Assembly: GCF_004792415.1 (NCBI RefSeq)
Contig: NZ_CP038853.1
Span: 2,976,001-3,040,000 of the forward strand
Reading direction: 5' to 3'
Length of the DNA stretch: 64,000 nucleotides
Source: Pantoea vagans
GTDB taxonomy: Bacteria > Pseudomonadota > Gammaproteobacteria > Enterobacterales > Enterobacteriaceae
Below are positions 8,299 through 16,664 of the stretch, piece after piece. Position 1 is the stretch's first letter, and each line of letters opens with the position of its first letter. A model generated the notes under the pieces. That model made no database searches. It worked only from the letters and a program-made list of their open reading frames with translations, and had not been told where the DNA came from. A program made the translations under genes and the position numbers.

Positions 8299-8991
8299 CT
8301 AGTGCAGCCGACGTACGCTCAGTGCCGCAGACCAGCGCTGTCGCTGACAGCGCGGACAGACGGCCTGCTGCTCCGCCTCGATCCTCTGCGTCTGGCCACA
8401 ATGGGTGCAGGCGTAGAGCGCGCTGACCGGCACGGTGCTGTAATCCTGTCGGTGCTCTGGCGGCAGCACGCTTAATCCGGCGCGCATCTCGTCATCATCA
8501 TAGAAATAGAGGCTGAGCTGACCATCGACTTCCACCAGCGCCAGCCGGATCTGCCCCAGATGCTCTACGCCGCTCTGGCGCAACTCCATATAGAACTCAT
8601 CTTCAGAAATATTCAGGTGATCCAGACTTTCCAGCACATACAGGCCATCTTTAATCAGCGTAATGACGTCGCCCTGTATCAGCCGTGAAAAGCGCGGACT
8701 GTGTGACGTCAGCCAGGTGGTCAGGCGGTAGAGCGCCAGCAATACCACAAACACCATAATCACCGGCAGCACCGGTACATCGTCATAAAACGTGACGTCA
8801 CCGGACGCAGAACCCAGCGTCAGGATCACCACCAGTTCGAACAGCGACAGCTGACGCACGCCGCGTCGTCCTGACACTTTCAGAAAAGTAAAAACCACCA
8901 GATAAGCGATCAGAACCCGCGCCACCACTTCAAATAAAAAGGTGGCTGGTTGATCGTTAAGTAAAAAACGGTGCCAGTCGAATGAGAACAT
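8299..8991 (-). CDS. DUF421 (YetF-like) membrane protein with C-terminal zinc ribbon
   Basis: A 230-residue inner-membrane protein. Three N-terminal helices (about 20-95) hold the DUF421 signature SGRRGVRQLSLFELVVILTLG. A cytosolic DUF421/YetF domain (VITLIKDGLYVLESL, LALVEVDGQLSLYF) follows. At the C-terminus two CxxC pairs, CTHCGQ and CPRCQ, about 14 residues apart, form a probable zinc ribbon, which is not part of the usual domain. DUF421 proteins have no firmly known role; YetF has been linked to membrane and spore-coat functions in Bacillus. A second, shorter DUF421 gene lies at 17970-18419. The start at 8991 has only a weak SD. Confidence 0.82.
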   Translation of the reverse strand: MFSFDWHRFLLNDQPATFLFEVVARVLIAYLVVFTFLKVSGRRGVRQLSLFELVVILTLGSASGDVTFYDDVPVLPVIMVFVVLLALYRLTTWLTSHSPRFSRLIQGDVITLIKDGLYVLESLDHLNISEDEFYMELRQSGVEHLGQIRLALVEVDGQLSLYFYDDDEMRAGLSVLPPEHRQDYSTVPVSALYACTHCGQTQRIEAEQQAVCPRCQRQRWSAALSVRRLH

Positions 8992-9569
8992 AGTCGGTTA
9001 AACATCCTGTTTTAAGAGGCGCACCGCTTAACCCGCCGCCCGTTGATCGCCCGCAGATTCAGGCCAGTAATAAGTAAATCTTGTCGCCAGCCCGTTAAAA
9101 GGCAAGCGAAGCAGTAACGTTAAAACAGGTAAGTCTGACCGCTCTGCATGTTGAGGAAAAGGTTAACAAAGCTGAAAATAACGCTGACGCGCTTCACGCT
9201 GCGCTTATCAACCCGACAGCGCAGGCAATAGTGAAAAATTCCTGTTTCTGAATGGATGACTTTTGCCGCTGCGCTTTTTCGTTTTCACTTCAATAATTTG
9301 CGAAGCACACCTCCCTGTCTATACTTTCCAGTAAGGCTTCCGCAAAATCCGTTAACATTCAGAGAAGCCACTCTTTTTCCTGCCGATAGCGCCGCACCTT
9401 TAGTTCTGCTATCTCACGCATCCAAACCGTCACAGGCTCTGTTGCCTGCAATTTAGCGTCTGTGACTTATGGCAAGGATCGCCAGTCTGCTTTGCATACC
9501 TGTAACGCCCTGACCCGTTTCACAACGGCTCGTCAGCGGGAAGCGTGTTGCTTTTTTTCGGGAGATGCC
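8992..9569. other. 578-base intergenic region with a promoter
   Basis: No gene supported by codon pattern or homology is visible between the divergent DUF421 gene and the glycan-enzyme gene. The part near 9290-9330 carries a good sigma-70/sigma-S type promoter, which would give a leader of about 240 bases before the GH-GT-UGM gene. Confidence 0.6.
9298..9325 (+). promoter_or_regulatory. Promoter of the GH-GT-UGM fusion gene
   Basis: TTGCGA, 16 bases, TATACT. The -10 context CTATACTT also resembles sigma-S promoters. Predicted transcription starts near 9332, leaving a leader of about 240 bases. No riboswitch is recognised in it. Confidence 0.5.
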
Positions 9570-12500
9570 ATGACGCCCTTTTCCAGTTTCTGGCAGGCCG
9601 GCTATGAAGGTGCCGATCATATCAATCCGGCCGGTTTTGCGCTGTCGATGAACGATCTGAACCAGCATCAGGCGCGGGCGGCAGAAGATTATGCAGCGCT
9701 GAGCCCCTTTGCCATTCGCACCGTGCGGGAAAGCGTCGGCTGGCGGCTATGTGAATGCGACGGCCGCTATGACTTCTCCACGGTCGCTGCACGGATGCAG
9801 GCCGCAGAGCAGCAGGGTATTCAGCTGAGCTGGACAATCTGTCACTACGGCTGGCCCGCGGGCGTCAGCCTGTTTGATCACGACTTTATCCCCCGTTTCG
9901 CTGCCTTCTGTGGCGCACTGGCCCGCTTCCTGGCGCCCTGGTATCAGCAGGCACCGATCTACTCTCCGATGAATGAGATCTCCTTTGTCAGCTGGGGCAT
10001 CTCAGTCGGGCTGTTTGCCTGTGAGGCGATCCCGGAGCCGGATCGGGCCGATGCCGCCAAGCGGCAGCTGGTGCGCGCTACCCTGGCCGCCTGTGATGCG
10101 ATCTGGCAGGCCGATCCGCGCGCCCGTGTGCTGCACTGCGATCCGCTGATCCATATCGTGCCCGACCCCGCCGATCCCGACAGCGACCGTCTGGCGCGTG
10201 AGATGTGTGACACCCAGTATCAGGCGTGGGACATGCTCAGTGGCCGCCGTAATCCGGAGCTGGGCGGCGCACCCCGCTATCTCGATCTGATTGGTGTCAA
10301 TTACTACCACGACAACCAGTGGGAACAGGGTTCAAACCGGCGGCTTTACTGGCATCTGGGCGACAGCCGACGCCAGCCGCTGCATCAGCTGCTGCTGCAG
10401 GTCTGGCAGCGCTATCAGCGGCCGCTGCTGCTGGCGGAAACCAGCCACGTCGGCAGCGGCCGTGGTGCCTGGATCCGTGAGATCGCCACACAGGTTGCAC
10501 AGGCGCAGCTGGCGGGCGCGAACCTGCTCGGCATCTGCCTCTATCCGATTCTGGATCGTCCCCTGTGGGAGGAAACCACCTTCTGGACCCGCAGCGGCCT
10601 GTGGGATCTCGATCTTATGGGCGCCGATCCTTACGCCCGTCAGTTACAGCAGCCTTATGCCGACGCCTTGCGTCAGGCGCAGCGCTTTTTGCAGCACATT
10701 ACGTCCCTACAACATCCCAGCCAGGAGCACACCATGAAACCACCTGTTCTCATCGTTTTCAGCCATTTACGCTGGGGTTTTGTTTTTCAGCGTCCGCAGC
10801 AGCTACTGACACGCCTGGCGCAGCACTATCGCGTGCTGTTTGTCGAGGAGCCGGTCTGGCAGGCGGGGCCACCAGGTCTGCACCAGAGCTCGCCTGCCGC
10901 CAACATCACGGTGATCCAGCCACATACCGACAGCGACGCGCCCGGCTTTCACGACAGCCAGATCGCCCCGCTGCTGCTGCTGCTGACGCCGCTGCTGGAG
11001 GAGGACGATCAGCCGCTGATCTGGTTCTATACGCCAATGGCACTGCCGCTGCTGACGCCTTTTGATCCGGCACTGGTGATTTACGACTGTATGGATGAGC
11101 TTTCGGCCTTTCAGAATGCGCCGCGCCAGCTGCAGCAGCGCGAATCGGCGCTGATGACCCGCGCCGATCTGGTCTTTACCGGCGGCTCCAGCCTCTATGA
11201 AGCGAAGCGTGATAAACACGCTCAGGTTTACTGCTTCCCCAGCAGCGTTGATGCCATTCATTTTGAACAGGCGCGCGATCGCACGAATCGTCATCCGTTA
11301 CAGGATGCCATTCCGTCGCAGCGTCTGGGCTATTACGGCGTGCTGGATGAGCGTATCGATCTGCCGCTGATAGCCGCGCTGGCAGACAGCCATCCCGAAT
11401 GGCAGATCATTATGGTCGGGCCGGTGGTGAAAATTGATCCCGCCAGCCTGCCGCAGCGCGCCAATATTCACTGGCTCGGTCAGCAGCCCTATCAGGCACT
11501 GCCGCAGTTTCTGGCAGGCTGGGATGTCTGTCTGATGCCGTTTGCCATCAATGCTTCGACCCGCTACATCTCTCCGACCAAGGTGCTGGAGTATATGGCG
11601 GCGCAGCTACCGATTGTCAGTACTGCCATTGTCGATGTGGCGCGCCACTACGCAGAAGAAGTGGCGGTTGCAGAGACGCATGCGGAATTTATTGCCGCCT
11701 GTGAACAGGCAATGGCAATCAGTGCCACAGAACGGCTGGCGCTGGCGGGACGGATGCAGGCCAAAGTCGATGCCACCTCCTGGGATCACACCGCAGAGCA
11801 GATACATGGCCTGATCCAGCAGGCGCTGACGCAGCGTCAGCCTGCTCTGAAGTCAGCCAGCCAGACCCGCGCGCAGGCTGACGTCACGCCTTTAACGCCA
11901 GCGATGCTGGAGAGCGATGCGGTGCCCTGCCTGATTATCGGCGCCGGACCGACGGGTCTGAGCGCCGGGTATCACTATGGCGAAGGCGCGGTGCTGCTGG
12001 AGAAAAACAGTACGCCTGGCGGCTGGTGCCGCTCGATTGACGATCAGGGGTTCACCTTCGACTATGCCGGTCACATCATGTTCTCGCAGGATCCCTACGT
12101 GTTGCAGCTTTATGAGATGCTGCTGGGCGACAATCTGCACTGGCAGGCGCGCGAGGCCTGGGTTTACAGCGATGGTGTTTATACCCGCTATCCCTTCCAG
12201 TCCGCGCTGCACGGCCTGCCGGTTGAGGTGGTAAAAGAGTGCGTGCTGGGCGCTATCGAAGCGCGTTATGGCGAAACAGCGGCGGCGGCCGTGCCGCTGG
12301 ATCGGGCGCGGGCGCGGCGGGATTGCTGTGCGGATGGCGCAATCCCCGATGAGGGCAGCAGCACCGGCGTGGTGGAGGGCGAAGAGGATTTCCAGCACTT
12401 TATTATGCGCACCTGGGGTAAAGGCATCGCGCGGCATTTCGCCCTGCCCTACAACCAGAAGCTGTGGAAGGTGCCGCTGACCGACATGGAAACCTCATGG

Positions 12501-13331
12501 CTCGGCGGACGTGTGCCGCTGCCCGATCTGTCACAGATCATCGATGGCGCGCTGCAACCGCTGGCGAAACCGGTCGGCCCCAACGCCCGTTTCGGCTATC
12601 CACTGCGCGGTGGCTTCCAGGCACTGATGTCAGGCTTTTTACCGCACCTGAAATGCACGCTGGAGACCGACACGACCCTGACCCGCATCTACCCACAGGC
12701 GCATGTCGCCCTGCTGGCGGATGGTCGCCACTACCGGTATGAGCAGTTGATCAGCACCATGCCGCTGCCGGAGCTGATTAAGCTGATGGGTGATGAGGTA
12801 CCGGAGAGCGTCCAGCTGGCGGCTCAGCAGTTGCAGTTTGTGTCGGTGCGCTGTGTGAATCTGGGCATTGGCCGGGCTGACCTCACTGAAAAACACTGGA
12901 TTTACTACCCTGGCGATACGCTGTTTCACCGCATCTTTGTACAGGGTAATGCCAGTCCGCACTGCAATCCGCCGGGCGGCTTCGGCTTAACCTGTGAAAT
13001 CACCTACAACGCGGCTAATCCGCTGCCGCTGGAGGGTGATGCGCTGATTGAGCGCTGCCGTCAGGATTGCATCCGGGTTGGCATGATCACCGCTAACGAT
13101 CCGCTGCTCTGCGCATCTGAGGTTGATATGCCTTACGCCTACGTGGTCTATGACCATGCGCGCAGCGAGAACGTGGCGCTGATCCGCCAGTGGCTGCTGA
13201 CCCAGGATATCCATCTGTCGGGTCGTTACAGCGAGTGGGAATATTACAACTCGGATCACGCCTTCCTGGCCGGTAAACGCGCGGCCGAAAATGTCCGTTT
13301 GCAACATGTCAGCGCAGGGACGCTTGGCTGA
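9570..13331 (+). CDS. Fusion protein: glycoside hydrolase + glycosyltransferase + UDP-galactopyranose-mutase-like flavoprotein
   Basis: 1253 residues from the ATG at 9570, which follows GGGAGATGCC; the frame is open further upstream but shows no start signal there. Residues 1-388 form a clan GH-A beta-glycosidase-like barrel, with SPMNEISFV (Glu136, presumed acid/base) and LLLAETSHVG (Glu290, presumed nucleophile). Residues 389 to about 745 form a GT4-like glycosyltransferase (HLRWGFVFQRPQQLL near its start; TKVLEYMAAQLPIVST near the sugar-nucleotide site). From about 785 follows an FAD domain like UDP-galactopyranose mutase (IGAGPTGLSAG at 790, then PGGWCRS, DYAGHIMFS, and NQKLWKVPL). No signal peptide or membrane helix is evident, so it is probably cytosolic. 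A well-placed SD (AGGAGCACACC) and an in-frame ATG at 10734 begin the second domain, suggesting that separate genes fused by loss of a stop. A role in a surface or storage glycan is inferred. Confidence 0.8.
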   Translation: MTPFSSFWQAGYEGADHINPAGFALSMNDLNQHQARAAEDYAALSPFAIRTVRESVGWRLCECDGRYDFSTVAARMQAAEQQGIQLSWTICHYGWPAGVSLFDHDFIPRFAAFCGALARFLAPWYQQAPIYSPMNEISFVSWGISVGLFACEAIPEPDRADAAKRQLVRATLAACDAIWQADPRARVLHCDPLIHIVPDPADPDSDRLAREMCDTQYQAWDMLSGRRNPELGGAPRYLDLIGVNYYHDNQWEQGSNRRLYWHLGDSRRQPLHQLLLQVWQRYQRPLLLAETSHVGSGRGAWIREIATQVAQAQLAGANLLGICLYPILDRPLWEETTFWTRSGLWDLDLMGADPYARQLQQPYADALRQAQRFLQHITSLQHPSQEHTMKPPVLIVFSHLRWGFVFQRPQQLLTRLAQHYRVLFVEEPVWQAGPPGLHQSSPAANITVIQPHTDSDAPGFHDSQIAPLLLLLTPLLEEDDQPLIWFYTPMALPLLTPFDPALVIYDCMDELSAFQNAPRQLQQRESALMTRADLVFTGGSSLYEAKRDKHAQVYCFPSSVDAIHFEQARDRTNRHPLQDAIPSQRLGYYGVLDERIDLPLIAALADSHPEWQIIMVGPVVKIDPASLPQRANIHWLGQQPYQALPQFLAGWDVCLMPFAINASTRYISPTKVLEYMAAQLPIVSTAIVDVARHYAEEVAVAETHAEFIAACEQAMAISATERLALAGRMQAKVDATSWDHTAEQIHGLIQQALTQRQPALKSASQTRAQADVTPLTPAMLESDAVPCLIIGAGPTGLSAGYHYGEGAVLLEKNSTPGGWCRSIDDQGFTFDYAGHIMFSQDPYVLQLYEMLLGDNLHWQAREAWVYSDGVYTRYPFQSALHGLPVEVVKECVLGAIEARYGETAAAAVPLDRARARRDCCADGAIPDEGSSTGVVEGEEDFQHFIMRTWGKGIARHFALPYNQKLWKVPLTDMETSWLGGRVPLPDLSQIIDGALQPLAKPVGPNARFGYPLRGGFQALMSGFLPHLKCTLETDTTLTRIYPQAHVALLADGRHYRYEQLISTMPLPELIKLMGDEVPESVQLAAQQLQFVSVRCVNLGIGRADLTEKHWIYYPGDTLFHRIFVQGNASPHCNPPGGFGLTCEITYNAANPLPLEGDALIERCRQDCIRVGMITANDPLLCASEVDMPYAYVVYDHARSENVALIRQWLLTQDIHLSGRYSEWEYYNSDHAFLAGKRAAENVRLQHVSAGTLG
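10722..10736 (+). promoter_or_regulatory. Internal Shine-Dalgarno and ATG at the hydrolase/transferase junction
   Basis: AGGAGCACACC directly precedes ATG at 10734, in frame with the fusion, exactly where the glycosyltransferase domain begins. It could yield a second product of about 865 residues lacking the hydrolase domain. Confidence 0.6.
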
Positions 13332-13345
13332 TCTGACGCAGCCCG

Positions 13346-13675
13346 TTATGAAAGACGCTGGCTGCATTTTGCGGCTTTCAGTGACTGCAACGCAGTGACC
13401 CGATTTTCCGCTTTCCGGGTGGCATTGTATTTTGCAATGCCATTGCCCAGTCCGAAATCCCCGACAAAGCCCAGCACGGTCAGGGCATTAAACTGGCCGG
13501 TCTGCTCAATATCACTCTGCACGCCGTGCGCTTTGCTCAGCTCCTGATCCAGGGCGTTGCAGTTCAGCGTCGCTGTCTCTTGCGGCGTCACCGCAGCCGC
13601 CTGTGGATAATGCTTGGTTGCGCAGCCGGTCAATACCAGCGTCACCAGCACCACTAAGACTCTCTGTTTACTCAT
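13346..13675 (-). CDS. Small outer-membrane lipoprotein of unknown function
   Basis: A 109-residue lipoprotein. Residues 1-17 are a type II signal peptide with lipobox LTGC (Cys17); the residue after Cys is Ala, consistent with outer-membrane sorting. The mature part has two further cysteines (LNCNALDQEL and LKAAKC), a central Gly-rich hydrophobic segment (VLGFVGDFGLGNGIAKYNA) and a basic C-terminus with the pattern TRKAENRVTALQSL. I know similar short proteins only as hypothetical lipoproteins. It converges with the fusion gene (14 bases apart). Confidence 0.65.
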   Translation of the reverse strand: MSKQRVLVVLVTLVLTGCATKHYPQAAAVTPQETATLNCNALDQELSKAHGVQSDIEQTGQFNALTVLGFVGDFGLGNGIAKYNATRKAENRVTALQSLKAAKCSQRLS

Positions 13676-14027
13676 TTCTCACTGCCTGTTTTTTGCTCAC
13701 TTAATAATGTTATCGGCAGCATACACCCGGAACATGAGTCTCTGACCTACCAATAATGGTCGAAACCGCTACGCTAATGTAGGATTCAGCGCGCTGCCGT
13801 CAGAGGCAGCCCGCTACCGACCGGAAGTCACGCAGCGAACGCACCTTACCCGTTCATCACTTCTGCAAGACCTTTCAAACAGTTAGCCAGCATGATGCTG
13901 CCCGCAGCAGCATTTAACGAGCAAAGCCTGAGCGTTAATTTGTCACGAAGCTGCCGCGCAAGCGAAGCCGGACACAGCAAATTTGCGCGTCGGGTTTATC
14001 AGAGTTTGTTCCAGATGAGGTTTCTCC
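13676..14027. other. 352-base intergenic region
   Basis: Lies between the divergent lipoprotein and AI-2E permease genes. I see no gene, no clear repeat and no convincing promoter match; only a weak hairpin, CTGCC/GGCAG, near 13795-13811. Confidence 0.5.
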
Positions 14028-15266
14028 ATGCGTTTTAAAGGATTGAACATCGGGTTTTTCATTTTGATTCTGGCTATTGCCACCGTCGCATTTTTCGAGG
14101 TGCTTTCGCCCTATTTCTCGCCGATTTTATGGGCGGCGATTCTGGCGGTGATTTTCCATCCGCTGAAAACCTGGCTGCGCAACCGACTGGGTGACCGCAA
14201 CGGCGTGGCCGCGTTAATTACCCTGTTCTGTATCTGCCTGATTGTCTTCACACCGCTGGCGATTATCGCCTCCTCGCTGGTGGTTGAAACCAACGCGGTC
14301 TATCACAAACTGCAGACCAACTCGTCGCAGTTCCCGGCCGTGTTCGCCGATCTGCTGCAGCATCTGCCGCGCTGGGCGAAGCATTTCCTGGCTGAAAATA
14401 ATCTGGATAACGCCGAACAGATTCAGCAGAAGCTCTCCTCGTTTGCGCTTAAGGGCGGTCAGTATGTGGCGGGCAGCGCCTTTATCATCGGTAAAGGGAC
14501 GTTCAGCTTCACCGTCGGCTTTGGCATCATGCTCTATCTGCTGTTCTTTCTGCTGAAAGATGGGTCCTATCTGGTGCATCTGATTCTGGAAGCGCTGCCG
14601 CTTTCTACTTACGTGAAGCATCACCTGATGGTGAAGTTTGCTGCCGTGGCGCGCGCGACGGTGAAAGGTACGGTGGTGGTCGGTATCGTGCAGGGTATTC
14701 TCGGCGGGCTGGCCTTCTGGTTTACCGGCATCGACGGCAGCCTGCTGTGGGGCGCGCTGATGGCGTTCCTCTCCCTGATTCCGGCGGTCGGTTCCGCCAT
14801 CATCTGGGTGCCTGCGGCGATCTTCTTCTTCGCCACCGGCGCACTGTGGAAAGGGCTGTTCCTGGTCGGTTTCTTCGTGGTGATTGTCGGTCTGGTAGAT
14901 AATATTCTGCGTCCGCTGCTGGTCGGCAAAGACACCAAAATGCCTGACTATATGATCCTGATCGCCACGCTGGGCGGCATGGAGATTTACGGCATTAACG
15001 GTTTTGTGATCGGTCCGGTCATTGCTGCCCTGTTTATCGCCTGCTGGAACCTGCTCTCCGGCCGCGATAACCGCGAAAACATCGAAGTCATCGACGAAGA
15101 AGTAATCGAAGAAGGCAAAAAGCAGTCTGAGACAGCCGCAGAAGCCGCAGCTGAAGCGGCGTCTGCGGCAGCCGATGCGGCCGCTGAAGCGGAAATCAAA
15201 GTGTCGGCGTTAGCGGCGGCGGAAAGAGAAGCTGCAGAAAGAAAGGCGGCGGAAAACAAAGCGTAA
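14028..15266 (+). CDS. AI-2E family (YdiK/PerM-like) permease with Ala/Glu-rich tail
   Basis: A 412-residue inner-membrane protein of the AI-2E transporter family, which includes TqsA, YdiK and ion antiporters. Helices cluster at the N-terminus (10-90) and from about 150 to 345. The family segments GIVQGILGGLAFWFTGI, FLSLIPAVGSAIIWVPAA and DNILRPLLVG are present. After about residue 350 it has an unusual cytosolic tail of alternating Ala and Glu/Lys (for example AAEAAAEAASAAADAAAEAE), probably a helix or coiled coil; E. coli YdiK (370) lacks it. GAGG lies 7 bases before the ATG. A strong terminator follows. The substrate is uncertain. Confidence 0.85.
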   Translation: MRFKGLNIGFFILILAIATVAFFEVLSPYFSPILWAAILAVIFHPLKTWLRNRLGDRNGVAALITLFCICLIVFTPLAIIASSLVVETNAVYHKLQTNSSQFPAVFADLLQHLPRWAKHFLAENNLDNAEQIQQKLSSFALKGGQYVAGSAFIIGKGTFSFTVGFGIMLYLLFFLLKDGSYLVHLILEALPLSTYVKHHLMVKFAAVARATVKGTVVVGIVQGILGGLAFWFTGIDGSLLWGALMAFLSLIPAVGSAIIWVPAAIFFFATGALWKGLFLVGFFVVIVGLVDNILRPLLVGKDTKMPDYMILIATLGGMEIYGINGFVIGPVIAALFIACWNLLSGRDNRENIEVIDEEVIEEGKKQSETAAEAAAEAASAAADAAAEAEIKVSALAAAEREAAERKAAENKA

Positions 15267-15280
15267 TCCGGTTCAGCCAT

Positions 15281-15312
15281 AAAAAAACCCACCTTTCGGT
15301 GGGTTTTTTTTT
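15281..15312 (+). terminator. Rho-independent terminator, probably bidirectional
   Basis: AAAAAACCCACC, loop TTTCG, GGTGGG and a run of nine T. A-run and T-run flank the stem, so it can act on both convergent genes. Confidence 0.9.
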
Positions 15313-15329
15313 ATCTGAAAACCAGCGGC

Positions 15330-15647
15330 TTAGTTGGTCGCTTTGTTTTTCAGATCTTCAGCACCCTGCTTGGTTTTATCCCAGCCTTTTTCAGTGCCTT
15401 CTTTGGTTTTGTGCCAGCCTTTCTGAGCACCTTCGGTGATTTTGCTACCGGTGGTGTGGCTTTTGCCTTCAGCGGCGTGCTCAGACTTCAGCTTCAGCTC
15501 TTTGCCTTCGTTCTGGGTCTGATGCAGTTTTTCTTTCGCGGTGTCAGCGCCTTTATGCGCTTCCGCAACGGTGTTATCGGTAGTGGTAGCAGCAAATACT
15601 GGCGAGGCCAGCAAAATAGCAGACAGTGCAATAATTGATTTCTTCAT
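15330..15647 (-). CDS. Exported small Lys/Glu-rich repeat protein
   Basis: A 105-residue protein starting MKKSIIALSAILLA, a signal peptide cleaved after VFA. An ATG six codons earlier exists, but AGAGGGA stands before this one. The mature chain is highly hydrophilic and ends with three degenerate 10-11-residue repeats with Gly-Trp cores (AQKGWHKTKEG, TEKGWDKTKQG, AEDLKNK), recalling the amphipathic repeats of LEA-like or YjdC/CsbD-type stress proteins. It probably acts in the periplasm under osmotic or stationary stress, but that is inference; I know no characterised orthologue. Confidence 0.65.
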   Translation of the reverse strand: MKKSIIALSAILLASPVFAATTTDNTVAEAHKGADTAKEKLHQTQNEGKELKLKSEHAAEGKSHTTGSKITEGAQKGWHKTKEGTEKGWDKTKQGAEDLKNKATN

Positions 15648-15785
15648 AATTCCCTCTGTATTCATCGTTGCCGTGTAGGTTTTAATCCTGGCATAGCCTT
15701 CCCAGGAAAGATTTAAGAATAAACCAGGAATGAAAAAGGGCCAGTTTTCACCAGAAAAAGCCGCTGACTGTAGCTTTTTTATCCA

Positions 15786-16211
15786 TTACCAGAGTGCCAG
15801 CTGCGGATCGTCGTCCGGTTTCGGCTTATTCCGGCTCACGCGGGCGGGCGGTGCGGGCTGCTGCATCTGCCGGGTGATCCACGCCAGTAACACCGTCACG
15901 ACATACTCCTGCTGCTCAGCACTCAGCGGCTGATGCTGCCCGATGTTGTGCCACTTGCTCAGACAGCCACGACAGCAGGTCGCGGTGGCGTGCTGGGCGA
16001 TAAACACCGGATGACCGCGCATCGGCGTCTGTTTGCCATCATTTTCCGGCTGAGCAGGCGCCAGTCGCTGTGCGACAAACTCTGCGGCGTGCTGTCGCAA
16101 AACCGGCTCGCCTTTGCTGCTCGCATAATCGTACTCAGCGCGTCCCAGGCGAAAGCGCTGACGAAACGGCGAACGTGCCAGCCGGGTAAAGAGTTCATCA
16201 GACACGTTCAT
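15786..16211 (-). CDS. DUF4186 family protein
   Basis: A 141-residue protein whose body matches DUF4186: LFTRLARSPFRQRFRL at the N-terminus, RGHPVFIAQHATATCCRGC in the middle (two Cys and His could bind metal) and a helical QQEYVVTVLLAWITRQM segment. The last 25 residues are Pro/basic rich. The function of the family is unknown. It lies 12 bases downstream of a cupin gene on the same strand, so the two are probably one operon. Confidence 0.75.
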   Translation of the reverse strand: MNVSDELFTRLARSPFRQRFRLGRAEYDYASSKGEPVLRQHAAEFVAQRLAPAQPENDGKQTPMRGHPVFIAQHATATCCRGCLSKWHNIGQHQPLSAEQQEYVVTVLLAWITRQMQQPAPPARVSRNKPKPDDDPQLALW

Positions 16212-16223
16212 ACTGATTGCCGG

Positions 16224-16496
16224 TTACTCATATTTACGCCCCGCCAGATAGCTGACGCCCTGTGGTCCGAACGCTTCGCGATGCAGTTCATTCGGCTGCA
16301 GGTGAAACGTCTCGCCGGGATGATAGGTGGTGTCGCCCTGCTCGGTACTGATAGTAATGTCACCAGTGAGAATCAGGGCCAGCGCTTCAAAAGGATGGAC
16401 ATGATTATCAAGCTGGGCTGATGCGGCACGCTCAATCAGCAGTGGCTCATCAAAACCCTGTTCAACTAACAATTTTCTGAATTCGTGTTCTGTCAT
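16224..16496 (-). CDS. Small cupin protein
   Basis: A single-domain cupin of 90 residues. The metal-binding motif 1 is seen as NHVHPFEALALILTGD and motif 2 as HPGETFHLQPNELHREAFGPQG. Proteins of this size bind a metal or small ligand in the cytosol; the reaction is unknown. It is probably the first gene of a two-gene operon with the DUF4186 gene. It is divergent from the lipid kinase gene, with 168 bases between them that contain no further gene. Confidence 0.75.
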   Translation of the reverse strand: MTEHEFRKLLVEQGFDEPLLIERAASAQLDNHVHPFEALALILTGDITISTEQGDTTYHPGETFHLQPNELHREAFGPQGVSYLAGRKYE

Positions 16497-16664
16497 CGCA
16501 ACGCCTCAATATGGAACTGACCCTAAGCAGTGTAGACGATCTTTATCGCCGCTTATGGCACGGAACGGGTACGTAAAGTCGCGCAAACAGGGTTGTTCAC
16601 GGGTCAGGCCGATGCTGTACTTGCCGTCTCGTTCCCCATTTTGACAGCAGGATGACGAAAAAGT

